This document shows positions 8,208 through 16,137 of a DNA stretch of 35,918 nucleotides, one piece after another (position 1 is the stretch's first letter; every line of letters begins with the position of its first letter). Made by a program: the position numbers and the translations under genes. The notes below the pieces were generated by a model that saw nothing but the letters and a program-made list of their open reading frames with translations, was not told the origin of the DNA and did not search any database. Origin of the DNA: an uncultured Lachnospiraceae bacterium (GTDB lineage: Bacteria > Bacillota > Clostridia > Lachnospirales > Lachnospiraceae); NCBI GenBank assembly GCA_934293375.1, contig CAKQYS010000017.1, positions 1 to 35,918 of the forward strand, written 5' to 3'.

Positions 8208-8786
8208 TTAATTCTGTGAAGCATAATCCAACGCTTTATAGTTCAGTGCATGAAATTTCTCAGGCACCTTATGCCTGATCGCATCCCGGATCTCATCCTT
8301 AGAAATTCCCAGCACACCGCTGTCGATCGCTGCCCCTAACAGCACCATATTGAGCACCTTGCCGGAGCCCAGATCTGCAAATGCCTGGTCACTGTCTATC
8401 GTGATCACACGGGATACCTTCTGTTCCAGATATGTGATCATCGGCTCACTGCTGTAATCCGATCCCGACAACGCTGCCGTTACCGGCATGATCGCCCGCC
8501 TGCTGACAACCACTACACCATCCGGCTTCAGATATGGCAGCATCCGGACGGCCTCCGCAGGTTCAAAACCCAGTATGATATCCGCCTGCCCTTTTCCGAT
8601 CAGCGGAGAATAAATGTCATCACCCATCCGCAAATGACTGAACACACTGCCGCCGCGCTGTGCCATACCGATCGTCTCTGCAGTCATGACCTGCATGCCC
8701 TTTGCCATCGCTGCGGCAGCCAGAAGCTTGGATGCCAGCACGGTTCCCTGTCCACCTACGCCACACAGTAATACACTCTTATTCAT
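8208..8786 (-). CDS. iorB: Indolepyruvate:ferredoxin oxidoreductase, beta subunit
   Basis: Seen: 192 aa from ATG 8786, chosen because AAAAGGAGGTGGCAGATC directly precedes it and the family start (MNKSVLLCGVGGQGT) lies here. Earlier in-frame codons fall inside iorA and encode no family sequence. The GVGGQGTVLASKLLA nucleotide-type loop and the MTAETIGMAQRGGSVFSHLR segment are the hallmarks of the gamma domain of 2-oxoacid:ferredoxin oxidoreductases. Known: with IorA it oxidatively decarboxylates aryl pyruvates (indolepyruvate, phenylpyruvate, hydroxyphenylpyruvate) to aryl-acetyl-CoA, reducing ferredoxin. The start overlaps the iorA stop by 8 bases, so the subunits are made together. It ends just before the repeat element that separates it from paaK. 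Confidence 0.95.
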   Translation of the reverse strand: MNKSVLLCGVGGQGTVLASKLLAAAAMAKGMQVMTAETIGMAQRGGSVFSHLRMGDDIYSPLIGKGQADIILGFEPAEAVRMLPYLKPDGVVVVSRRAIMPVTAALSGSDYSSEPMITYLEQKVSRVITIDSDQAFADLGSGKVLNMVLLGAAIDSGVLGISKDEIRDAIRHKVPEKFHALNYKALDYASQN

Positions 8787-10617
8787 GATCTGCCACCTCC
8801 TTTTCGATCGCACCGACCGGACATACCTGTGTACAGAGCCCACATCCGGTGCAAAGCGAAGTATCAATCGCAGTCTTGCCATCCACCAGCACAATGCCCG
8901 GACAGCCAAGCTCCCGGATACATTTGCCGCACTGGATGCATTTGTCTGAAATATGGACTGCCGGATCCGGCTTCATCAATGCGATACATGGTGACTTAAA
9001 CAGGATCGCCTTCACACCTGGTGCATCCGCCACGCGTCTGACGGTTTCTATTGTATTCGACAGATCCAGCGGATCCACGATCTCCACGATAGTCAGGCCA
9101 ATCGCACGCAGAACCTTCTCAATACTGACCTTAGATACCACATCTCCCATCATTGTCTTGCCGGTGCCCGGATGCGGCTGATGTCCTGTCATCGCTGTGG
9201 TGGAATTGTCCAGAATGCACACTACCATATCTGCCTGATTATAGTATGCATTCACCACGCCGGTAATACCAGATGCAAAAAATGTCGAGTCGCCTACAAA
9301 ACCAAAACACTTCGTATCCGGCTCCATATGCCCGACACCCTGTGCGATCGTCAGTCCCGCACCCATACACAGACAGGTATCCGTCATATCCAACGGCTTC
9401 GCATTGCCTAATGTGTAACACCCGATATCGCCGCAATAAATGGTCTTTCGTCCCTTCATCGCCTGCTTCACCGCATAGAACGATGCCCGGTGCGGACAGC
9501 CCGCACATAAAACAGGCGGTCTGACCGGAAGCTGTGGCATATCCGAAAAATCCTTCTGCACTGCAGCATCCTCCATATGATATAGCTCACCCAGATAATG
9601 CTCCAACACACCGTTCACATATTCTACCGAATTCTCTCCGGCGGTCTGCACCATACCATCCAGTTTACCGGAAATCTTCACCGGCAGATGATATTTTCCA
9701 CATACATAGATCAACGCCCGCTCAATCACCGGATCCAGCTCCTCCAGACATAGCACCTCATCCAGATCCGCTAAGAATTCCACTGCCAGCTTCTCCGGGA
9801 ACGGGAACGGTGTGGCAATCTTCATCAGCTTCGGTGTCTGTCCGGTCTTCAGATTCTCCTTCAGATACATATAACTGATACCATGGGACACAATACCCTT
9901 TCTGCTGCCGGCAAATGCCCCTGCTGCCGGCGTGATCTCATTATGATCATACGCCGAGAACACATCCTGCAACACTTGGTTTCTCTGTTCAATCTTCGCA
10001 TGATTTGCGTGGGATAATCGAGGAAAAATCACCCATTTTGATGCATCCTTCACAAATCCCTCAACGGAAGCCTTTACATATTCTGCTTCATCCTTTACCA
10101 GAATGGATGCATAGCCATGATCAATTCTGGTCGTAGGTCTGAAGATGACAGGCGTGTGGTATTCTTCTGCATAAGCAAACGCATCCTGAATCATATCATA
10201 AGCTTCCTGCACAGTAGTTGGATCAAATACCGGAAGCTTTGAATACATACCAAAGGTTCTCGTATCCTGCTCCGTCTGAGAAGATATCGGACCCGGATCG
10301 TCTGCCACCAGAATCACCATACCACCCTTCACACCGATATAGGCAAGACTCATCAGCGGATCCGATGCCACATTCAGTCCTACCTGCTTCATCGTCACCA
10401 TCGTTCTTGCACCGGTATAGGCAGCACCTGCCGCCACTTCTAACCCTGCCTTCTCATTGATCGACCATTCTACATATACATCCTCCGGGCGTCTCTTTGC
10501 GATCGTCTCCAACACCTCTGTCGACGGCGTTCCCGGATATCCGGAAACCAGGCGCACACCTGCTGCGATTGCGCCTAACGCAATCGCTTCATTTCCCATT
10601 AAAAACTCTTTATGCAT
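8779..10617 (-). CDS. iorA: Indolepyruvate:ferredoxin oxidoreductase, alpha subunit
   Basis: Seen: 612 aa from ATG 10617, preceded by GGGAGGGTTAGAG; the GTG at 10632 would place that ribosome site inside the gene. Pyrimidine-binding domain at the N-terminus (SGYPGTPSTEVLE, residues 25-37). Thiamine-diphosphate binding part around 371-480, with CAGCPHR, GDIGCYTLG and GDSTFFASGITGVVNA. Two ferredoxin-type clusters end the protein: CIQCGKCIRELGCPG (the family's wider C-x4-C spacing) and CTGCGLCTQVCPVGA. Known: the catalytic subunit of aryl-pyruvate oxidation in anaerobes. Its ribosome site lies in the end of the radical SAM gene, so the two are cotranscribed. The substrate range among Trp, Phe and Tyr keto acids cannot be read from sequence. 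Confidence 0.96.
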   Translation of the reverse strand: MHKEFLMGNEAIALGAIAAGVRLVSGYPGTPSTEVLETIAKRRPEDVYVEWSINEKAGLEVAAGAAYTGARTMVTMKQVGLNVASDPLMSLAYIGVKGGMVILVADDPGPISSQTEQDTRTFGMYSKLPVFDPTTVQEAYDMIQDAFAYAEEYHTPVIFRPTTRIDHGYASILVKDEAEYVKASVEGFVKDASKWVIFPRLSHANHAKIEQRNQVLQDVFSAYDHNEITPAAGAFAGSRKGIVSHGISYMYLKENLKTGQTPKLMKIATPFPFPEKLAVEFLADLDEVLCLEELDPVIERALIYVCGKYHLPVKISGKLDGMVQTAGENSVEYVNGVLEHYLGELYHMEDAAVQKDFSDMPQLPVRPPVLCAGCPHRASFYAVKQAMKGRKTIYCGDIGCYTLGNAKPLDMTDTCLCMGAGLTIAQGVGHMEPDTKCFGFVGDSTFFASGITGVVNAYYNQADMVVCILDNSTTAMTGHQPHPGTGKTMMGDVVSKVSIEKVLRAIGLTIVEIVDPLDLSNTIETVRRVADAPGVKAILFKSPCIALMKPDPAVHISDKCIQCGKCIRELGCPGIVLVDGKTAIDTSLCTGCGLCTQVCPVGAIEKEVADHE

Positions 10618-10619
10618 CT

Positions 10620-11228
10620 CTAACCCTCCCACGGACGAATCCGATAGGTCGCCCCAATCTCATCACACAACTTTTGACACTGCGATTCCTCTGCCTTCGA
10701 TAAGGTGGTATCCACCGTTGTCATCACCACATGCGGAATCACCAGCTTGCATTTTTTGGCAAAATCCAGCATGGCATCAAATGACTGTTCTCCAAACCGA
10801 CTCCTGACCAGTGCATGATACTGCTTTGCATCCGGTGTATTTAAACTGATGGAAACGGTATCTATCAAACCTGAAAGCTCCGGCGTGATATCCCTTCCAT
10901 GAATCAGATTCCCCAATCCGTTGGTATTTAACCGGATCGGCTTTCCATATTGCTGCTTTACCCACGAAGCCGTCTGTTTGAGAACCTCCAGTGCCTCTGT
11001 CGGCTCCCCGAATCCGCAGAATACAACCTCATCATATTCTTCCATGTTCCGTGATAAAAAAGATGCTTTTACTTCTTCCGGATCAGGCTCATGTTCCAGC
11101 CACAGCCTATCCGATTCTCCTACCCGGTCCATCGTCTGTCTCAGACAAAATGTACATGCACACGGGCACTTGTTCGTCAGGTTCACATAGAGATTGTTGT
11201 GAACCTTGTATGTGATCTCCATACTCAT
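10620..11228 (-). CDS. Radical SAM protein, TatD-associated type
   Basis: Seen: 202 aa. The radical SAM cluster motif CX3CX2C reads CPCACTFC at about residues 20-27, with an extra Cys inside it. It is followed by a GFGEPTEA glycine-rich SAM-binding motif, then LNTNGLGN and VSISLNTPD strands of the partial barrel. Start ATG 11228 has GAGGAG 11 bases upstream; a second ATG lies two codons on. Known: small radical SAM proteins of this kind are often found beside TatD-type DNases and their reaction is unknown. Here no tatD is present; it sits between the pyridoxal kinase and iorA in what looks like one operon. It could modify an RNA or protein, or be an uncharacterised part of aryl metabolism. 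Confidence 0.87.
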   Translation of the reverse strand: MSMEITYKVHNNLYVNLTNKCPCACTFCLRQTMDRVGESDRLWLEHEPDPEEVKASFLSRNMEEYDEVVFCGFGEPTEALEVLKQTASWVKQQYGKPIRLNTNGLGNLIHGRDITPELSGLIDTVSISLNTPDAKQYHALVRSRFGEQSFDAMLDFAKKCKLVIPHVVMTTVDTTLSKAEESQCQKLCDEIGATYRIRPWEG

Positions 11229-11248
11229 TTTCCATACAACTCCTCTGT

Positions 11249-12088
11249 TTATGATCTTCCCGCCAGACTGCCGAGAAATTCTTCAAAACACACACCATCC
11301 GTCAAAGGCAGATCCATCTCCACCGAACGCACAATACATCTCTTGATAAACCGGCACGCCTTTCTGACGGAATCGCAAAACGCCACACCATTTACAGCAT
11401 CCGCCGCAATGATGGAAGCAAAAATATCACCTGTCCCGGAACGGGAGCTGCCAATCTTATGCGTCCTGATCATCACAGGCTCTTTGCCCTTCTCGTAGCA
11501 GTAATTTGCGATATACGAGCCTTGGTCTATCCCGGTGATTACGATCCGGTCCGGTCCTTGTGCCGACATATACGCCGCCATCTGCTGCAACTCCTTCTTC
11601 GTCCAATTCTCCTTGTACGGCGTATCCGTTAAAATACACGCCTCTGTCAGATTCGGGGTCAGAATATCCGCATGGCACACCAGCTTCTTCATCTCCTGAC
11701 ACATCTGCTCCGTATAGGTCGGATACGGTTTTCCGTAATCACCCATCACCGGATCGATCAGCACGGTCGTCCCGGGTCTGTGAAAATGCTCCATAAAGAG
11801 TCTTACGATCCCGATCTGCTCCACTGATCCCAAAAAACCGGTACAGATTCCCTCAAACTGCAGATCTAACTTCTTCCACTCCTCCATATACGGCAGCATT
11901 TTGTCCGTATAATCATCAAAGAAAAAACTATCAAAGCCGGTATGGTTTGAAAATATAGATGTGGGAAGTGGACAGCACTGCACCTTCATGACCGAGATCA
12001 CAGGCAGTGCCACAGCAATCGAACATCTTCCAAAACCGGAAAAATCATTGATCACTGCTATCTTTTTCTGATTATTATGTGTACTCAT
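11249..12088 (-). CDS. pdxK: Pyridoxamine / pyridoxal kinase (PdxK/PdxY-like)
   Basis: Seen: 279 aa of the ribokinase fold. It begins IAVINDFSGFGRCSIAVALP, the B6-kinase N-terminus, continues with VLIDPVMGDYG, then TPNLTEACILT, and ends with the anion-hole and base motif SRSGTGDIFASII. Known: it phosphorylates pyridoxine, pyridoxal or pyridoxamine at the 5' hydroxyl in the cytoplasm. Ribosome site GACGGAG lies 5 bases before ATG 12088. Neighbours: first gene of the pdxK-radical SAM-iorAB-paaK run, 20 bases from the next gene. Inference: it may supply PLP to the aminotransferases that make the keto acids IorAB uses. The exact vitamer preference is uncertain, so the symbol is provisional. Confidence 0.9.
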   Translation of the reverse strand: MSTHNNQKKIAVINDFSGFGRCSIAVALPVISVMKVQCCPLPTSIFSNHTGFDSFFFDDYTDKMLPYMEEWKKLDLQFEGICTGFLGSVEQIGIVRLFMEHFHRPGTTVLIDPVMGDYGKPYPTYTEQMCQEMKKLVCHADILTPNLTEACILTDTPYKENWTKKELQQMAAYMSAQGPDRIVITGIDQGSYIANYCYEKGKEPVMIRTHKIGSSRSGTGDIFASIIAADAVNGVAFCDSVRKACRFIKRCIVRSVEMDLPLTDGVCFEEFLGSLAGRS

Positions 12089-12122
12089 ATCTGCTCCGTC
12101 TTTCTACCTTCATATCTAATAG

Positions 12123-12137
12123 GCGTTTGCGAAACGC
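12123..12137. promoter_or_regulatory. GCGTTTgcgAAACGC dyad in pdxK leader, shared with the region ahead of paaK
   Basis: A 15-bp dyad with a 3-base centre, lying just downstream of the likely pdxK start point and 35 bases before the ATG. The minus-strand text GTTTCGCAAAC, then A/G, then CCTA (16 positions) recurs about 39 bases before the paaK ATG (near 7991-8005). The position just after the promoter suits an operator; it could also be a fragment of the repeat whose complete copy lies at 7997-8200. Confidence 0.5.
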
Positions 12138-12146
12138 TTAAACCAT

Positions 12147-12175
12147 ATGATACCATTTTTTGTCCACATCCACAA
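12147..12175 (-). promoter_or_regulatory. Putative pdxK operon promoter
   Basis: On the minus strand TTGTGG (12175-12170), a 17-base spacer and TATCAT (12152-12147) with an extended -10 TG one base upstream. Transcription would begin about 12140, immediately ahead of the GCGTTTgcgAAACGC dyad. I see no convincing terminator between the trpD stop and this point, so read-through from trpD is also possible. Confidence 0.5.
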
Positions 12176-12180
12176 GTAAT

Positions 12181-13191
12181 CTACACCTCGTTACTAACCT
12201 GAATAAACTGGGTAAGCTTCTCCATCGCCGCTCCACTGTCGATCATCTGCTCCGCAAGTTGCATACCACTCTGCAGGTCAGAGGCTTTTCCAGCGATATA
12301 GAGGGCAGCACCTGCATTCATTACAACCGCATTTCTCTTTGCTCCCTTTTCACCCTCGAGAATCACCTGCGTGATAGCCGCATTTTCTGCCGGTGTGCCA
12401 CCCACAAGCTCCTCCTTGCTGCACTGTGCATAGCCAAACTGCTCCGGTGTGATCGTATAGTTTTTGAAATTCTCACCATCAAACTCGCATACCTTTGTCG
12501 GCGCGCTCAGGGAAATCTCATCCAGACAATCCATACCATAAACTACCATTCCACGCTTCACACCCATATTGTACAGCACATGTGCCATCGGCTCTACCAG
12601 CTCCTCTGAATAGACTCCCATCAGCTGCAGATTTGCATTTGCAGGATTCGTTAAAGGGCCCAAAATGTTAAATACGGTTCTGGTGCCAAGCTCTTTTCTG
12701 ATCGGCCCAACATACTTCATAGCCGTGTGATATTTCTGGGCAAATAAAAATGTGATGCCGATCTCCTTTAACAGCTTCTCACTCTGTTCCGGCTCCAGGC
12801 TGATCTTCACACCAAGCTGCTCTAAGCAGTCGGCTGCACCACTCTTGCTTGATGCGGCTCTGTTACCATGCTTTGCAACCGGAACACCTGCTGCCGCAAT
12901 CACAAGGGATGCCGTTGTAGAAATATTGAACGAATTAGATCGATCTCCACCGGTTCCCACGATCTCTAACACATCCATATCATGCTTTACCGACATTGCA
13001 TGAGAACGCATACCGACAGCCGAGCCTGTAATCTCATCAACCGTCTCTCCCTTCATGGCAAGTGCTGTCAGATAAGCACTCTTCTGTACATCGGATGCCT
13101 CGCCATCCATAATTTCATTCATTACCTGCAGCGCCTCGTCATATGTTAATGACTCCTTGTTCGATAACTTTACGATTGCTTCTTTGATCAT
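12181..13191 (-). CDS. trpD: Anthranilate phosphoribosyltransferase
   Basis: Seen: 336 aa, normal length. It carries the PRPP-binding loop GTGGDRSNSFNISTTAS, the anthranilate-site KHGNRAASSKSGAADCLEQL, and the conserved VGPIRKELGTRTVFNILGPL segment. Start ATG 13191 has AAGGAGG upstream. Known: it joins anthranilate to phosphoribosyl pyrophosphate, the second step of tryptophan synthesis, in the cytoplasm. It is usually inside a trp operon; here no other trp gene adjoins it, and it has its own promoter and T-box leader. The intact motifs distinguish it from TrpD2 paralogues of uncertain role. Downstream lies the pdxK-iorAB operon. Confidence 0.95.
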   Translation of the reverse strand: MIKEAIVKLSNKESLTYDEALQVMNEIMDGEASDVQKSAYLTALAMKGETVDEITGSAVGMRSHAMSVKHDMDVLEIVGTGGDRSNSFNISTTASLVIAAAGVPVAKHGNRAASSKSGAADCLEQLGVKISLEPEQSEKLLKEIGITFLFAQKYHTAMKYVGPIRKELGTRTVFNILGPLTNPANANLQLMGVYSEELVEPMAHVLYNMGVKRGMVVYGMDCLDEISLSAPTKVCEFDGENFKNYTITPEQFGYAQCSKEELVGGTPAENAAITQVILEGEKGAKRNAVVMNAGAALYIAGKASDLQSGMQLAEQMIDSGAAMEKLTQFIQVSNEV

Positions 13192-13234
13192 GATGTTTCC
13201 TCCTTATAATGAAAGTCGTGCCAGTCATGAACAA

Positions 13235-13276
13235 TAAAAAACCGTCCATGACAATATGAAATACTGTCAAGGACGG
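13235..13276 (-). terminator. T-box attenuator terminator upstream of trpD
   Basis: Minus-strand stem CCGTCC-T-TGACA pairs with TGTCA-T-GGACGG (11 bp with one mismatch), followed by a T run at 13241-13235. It comes directly after the T-box bulge region, as in class I transcription-attenuating T-box leaders, and lies about 45 bases before the trpD start. Confidence 0.88.
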
Positions 13277-13580
13277 GTGTAAATCTACTATAACATCCGC
13301 GGTGCCACCTTGTTTCACATAAAATGTGCACTTAGAAGATACGCTCACATCTGTATACTCTCATCTGTGATTAATATCCATGGTATCTGACGTGTACCTT
13401 ACGTCGTAGAATACTCAGCCTGTATGACCTTTGACTACGCCCTCCGCGGTCCATTTGATAATCTGCGTTAACCCGGCTTCCACCATCCCGGGATCTCTGT
13501 GTATGCACAACTACCGTTATCTCCGCATCATCGGTTTTGGGATATGAAATTGTACAAAAGCACGATATTTGTGCTCCAAC
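13235..13580 (-). promoter_or_regulatory. T-box riboswitch, probably tRNA-Trp specific, controlling trpD
   Basis: Seen on the minus strand between a promoter and trpD. The T-box sequence AAGGTGGCACCGCGG is at 13311-13297. Upstream is a stem I region with GATAA/TTATC and GCGG/CCGC pairs around AAATGGA, where UGG (13453-13451) is in the specifier position. A distal GATGGTGGAAGCCGG-type segment fits the stem I apical region. Downstream is a terminator hairpin. Known: uncharged tRNA pairs its anticodon with the specifier and its acceptor end with the T-box, preventing termination. UGG is the tryptophan codon, matching the controlled gene. The T-box itself is firm; the specifier assignment rests on hand folding. 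Confidence 0.88.
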
Positions 13581-13586
13581 ATTGAC

Positions 13587-13616
13587 ATTATATTCCCTTG
13601 ATTTTATAGTTGTCAA
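13587..13616 (-). promoter_or_regulatory. Promoter of T-box-trpD transcript
   Basis: Consensus TTGACA (13616-13611) and TATAAT (13592-13587) with an 18-base spacer. It sits 30 bases after the P-type ATPase stop and drives the T-box leader. Transcription is expected to start near 13580. Confidence 0.85.
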
Positions 13617-13646
13617 GTAGGAATTCACTTAATAAAATGAAATCTT

Positions 13647-15725
13647 TCAATCTAACAGATTACGCATGCTGCCTAATCCTATCAGCAATGTCGAACTGTT
13701 GTGCAGCAATGCCGATGTGGCTGGCTGTAAAACGCCCATAATACCAAGCAGGATCAACATGGAGTTGAAGCCCACAATACTTCGGTAATTTTTATGAATA
13801 CGCTTCATCAGCATCTCACTGAGCCGGCGCAATGTCACCAGCTGATTCAGATCGTCTGAGCTGATCGTAATATCAGCCACTTCTCTGGCGATCTCCGCAC
13901 CATCACTGATCGCAATCCCCACATCTGCAGCCGACAATGCCGGTGAGTCATTGATACCATCTCCTATCATGATCACCTTATGGCCTGCTTGTTTTGCACG
14001 CTCAATATAGCCTGCCTTGTCCTCGGGAAGGACCTCTGCATAATACTCATCTACTCCAACCCGCTTTGCAATGGCGGCCGCTGTCCGTTCACTGTCTCCG
14101 GTCATCATGACCAGATTCGTAAACCCAAGCTTTCGAAGCTGCGTCAGCACCTTTGGAGCTTCCTGTCTGAGCGGATCCTCTATACAGATCACGCCTGCCA
14201 GCATGCCATCAATTGCAAGATACAGGTGCGAATACTCCTTTGGCAATGCATCAAACTGTGCCTGTTTCTCCTGTGGAATCCAACAATGCTCATCCTCAAA
14301 TACAAAATGTGCACTTCCGATCACTGTCCTCTTACCCTGTATGGATGACACGATTCCATGTGCAACAACATACTCAACCTTCGTGTGCATTTCTTCATGA
14401 TCCAGTCCACGCCTTGCAGCCGCATCCACCACTGCTTTCGCCATGGAATGAGGAAAATGCTCTTCAAGACATGCCGCAATTCTAAGCAGCTCCTCCTTGG
14501 TATCTCCATTGAATGCATAGACATCTACCACCGTCGGTTGTGCCTTCGTCAGGGTTCCTGTCTTATCAAACACGATCGTATCTGCCGCCGCCAGTGCTTC
14601 CATGAACTTGCCGCCCTTGACCGTGATCTGGTTTGCACCTGCCTCACGGATTGCAGATAATACAGACACCGGCATCGCCAGTTTCAATGCACAACAATAA
14701 TCCACCATCAGAATGGATACTGCCTTTGTCACATTTCTGGTCAACAGGTATGTCAGAATCGTGCCACCCAGACTAAACGGTACCAGCTTGTCTGCCAGAT
14801 GTTCTGCCTTGCTTTCCACATTTGACTTCAGTTTTTCTGATTCCTCGATCATCGTTACGATCTTCTCAAATCTGCTTGCGCCTCCAATCCGCTTCACCTC
14901 GATCGTCAGCTCGCCTTCCTCTAATACTGTCCCTGCATATACACAATCTCCTGCAGCCTTTCTGACCGATACGGATTCGCCGGTTAAGGATGCCTGATTG
15001 ACCATCCCCTCTCCGGATCTTACGATACCATCAAACGGAATGACATTTCCCATATTCACAACAACACAATCTGCCTCTTTCACACCGGAAACCGGAACCC
15101 GTACCTGTTGTCCATCATCTCCGATCAGCCACACCTTGCCTATATTTAATGACATGGTACGTGCCAGATCATCAACGGATTTCTTATGGGTCCACTCCTC
15201 CAGCAATTCACCGATCCCAAGCATAAACATGATCGAACCGGCTGTTCCAAAGTTTGCCCGCAATAAAGATACACCTATCGCCGTTGCATCCAAAACTGCC
15301 ACTTCCAGCCGTCCCTTTACAAGTGTCCTCACACCTTCATAGAGATACCGGACCGCCTTGACACAGATGCTCAGATACCGGATCGGTGCCGGCAGGAACC
15401 ACTGGCTTGCATATCTTGCGATCACCTTGTTGATCAATTTTTCCTCATACTGATGATTGAGTGCCCGTCCGGAATTCTCGATCACGCCTGCCGGAACTTC
15501 TACATCTTCATAATGAAAATGTCTCAGCAGTTCTATCATCTCTTGTCTTGTACATGTATATATGATTGCGGCATCTGCCGTACGGTCATATACCTTTGCA
15601 TGCGTGATCTGCTTACAGCTCTGCAGATAATATAAGAGTGTATCGGCCTCGGCATAGGTCATTTTGTTCTGTATCAGATGAACCCGCATTCTGCAACCGG
15701 ATTCATGCTCTATCCTAAACTTCAT
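13647..15725 (-). CDS. P1B-type heavy-metal ATPase with HMA_2-like N-domain and CC membrane motif
   Basis: Seen: 692 aa. An N-terminal ferredoxin-like domain (1-78) lacks the CXXC of classic heavy-metal domains and resembles HMA_2. Then come TGES (248-251), the membrane-site motif YCCALKLAMP (343-352) in place of the usual CPC, phosphorylation motif DKTGTLT (Asp387), an HP-type locus (HFPHSMAK, about 424-431), MTGD (541-544), GDGINDSPAL (588-597), and a C-terminal LLHNSSTLLI (673-682). ATG 15725 follows AGAGGAAA. Known: the P1B family exports or imports transition metals; the membrane Cys/Pro motif sets metal choice. The metal is not assignable from this unusual motif. It follows the DUF6110-like gene by 23 bases; the two form an operon. 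Confidence 0.92.
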   Translation of the reverse strand: MKFRIEHESGCRMRVHLIQNKMTYAEADTLLYYLQSCKQITHAKVYDRTADAAIIYTCTRQEMIELLRHFHYEDVEVPAGVIENSGRALNHQYEEKLINKVIARYASQWFLPAPIRYLSICVKAVRYLYEGVRTLVKGRLEVAVLDATAIGVSLLRANFGTAGSIMFMLGIGELLEEWTHKKSVDDLARTMSLNIGKVWLIGDDGQQVRVPVSGVKEADCVVVNMGNVIPFDGIVRSGEGMVNQASLTGESVSVRKAAGDCVYAGTVLEEGELTIEVKRIGGASRFEKIVTMIEESEKLKSNVESKAEHLADKLVPFSLGGTILTYLLTRNVTKAVSILMVDYCCALKLAMPVSVLSAIREAGANQITVKGGKFMEALAAADTIVFDKTGTLTKAQPTVVDVYAFNGDTKEELLRIAACLEEHFPHSMAKAVVDAAARRGLDHEEMHTKVEYVVAHGIVSSIQGKRTVIGSAHFVFEDEHCWIPQEKQAQFDALPKEYSHLYLAIDGMLAGVICIEDPLRQEAPKVLTQLRKLGFTNLVMMTGDSERTAAAIAKRVGVDEYYAEVLPEDKAGYIERAKQAGHKVIMIGDGINDSPALSAADVGIAISDGAEIAREVADITISSDDLNQLVTLRRLSEMLMKRIHKNYRSIVGFNSMLILLGIMGVLQPATSALLHNSSTLLIGLGSMRNLLD

Positions 15726-15748
15726 TTTCCTCTACCTGCCTTCACCGC

Positions 15749-16036
15749 TTATTCTTCTACAGCTTCTGTGTCCTGCTCTGATTTCTCATCATTGATCAGG
15801 GCAGCCTGCTTCTTCGCCTCACGATCATCATTGATATCCTTTGCATCCACATAGATATCCTCTGCATTCTCCTGAATATTTGTCACGGTATTCATCACAC
15901 AATCCTTTGCTCTTAATACCGCAGCTGTACAATGCGTATAAACCTTCTTTGCATCATCGCTCGTCAGGATCTTAATTCCTGCTGTACCAAATAATGTTCC
16001 ACCTACAAATAAACCAATTTTCTTCCAATCTGACAT
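15749..16036 (-). CDS. DUF6110-like small membrane-associated protein
   Basis: Seen: 95 aa from ATG 16036, chosen because AAGGAGGACAAAACA precedes it; the frame extends upstream to 16099 but that part overlaps the promoter. The N-terminus is a short hydrophobic segment with spaced glycines (LFVGGTLFGTAGIKIL, about 8-23). A basic/amphipathic helix with Cys-containing THCTAAVLRAKDCVMN follows, then an acidic, helical tail. I recognise this as resembling the DUF6110 family from its glycine-rich helix and KKVYTH-TAAVLRAKD segment; its biochemistry is unknown. Placed directly before the metal ATPase, it is a candidate partner, chaperone or regulator of that pump. Confidence 0.8.
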   Translation of the reverse strand: MSDWKKIGLFVGGTLFGTAGIKILTSDDAKKVYTHCTAAVLRAKDCVMNTVTNIQENAEDIYVDAKDINDDREAKKQAALINDEKSEQDTEAVEE

Positions 16037-16069
16037 TGTTTTGTCCTCCTTAGTTTTCAATTTACACCG

Positions 16070-16099
16070 ATTATAGAACCTGAAAACCGCGTTATTCAA
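16070..16099 (-). promoter_or_regulatory. Promoter of DUF6110-metal ATPase operon
   Basis: Minus-strand TTGAAT (16099-16094), an 18-base spacer and TATAAT (16075-16070), 34 bases upstream of the DUF6110-like ATG. Confidence 0.7.
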
Positions 16100-16106
16100 G
16101 GCTAAC

Positions 16107-16120
16107 TATCATTATTGATA
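16107..16120. promoter_or_regulatory. TATCA-N4-TGATA dyad upstream of metal ATPase promoter
   Basis: The 14-bp TATCATTATTGATA lies 7 bases upstream of the -35 element and 17 bases before the alr/vanT stop. Its arms resemble half-sites of Fur-family operators, but it is short and AT-rich, so chance is possible. Confidence 0.35.
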
Positions 16121-16137
16121 TTTCTTTTCATTAAGGA

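Noticed and set aside
9172..10807. Many plus-strand ORFs of 70-116 codons opposite iorA and the radical SAM gene
   Set aside because: Antisense to strongly conserved coding sequence; proline/serine-rich shadow composition and no start signals.
13139..13628. Two minus-strand ORFs of 69 and 85 codons upstream of trpD
   Set aside because: They fall on the T-box leader and its promoter; the RNA structure explains the sequence.
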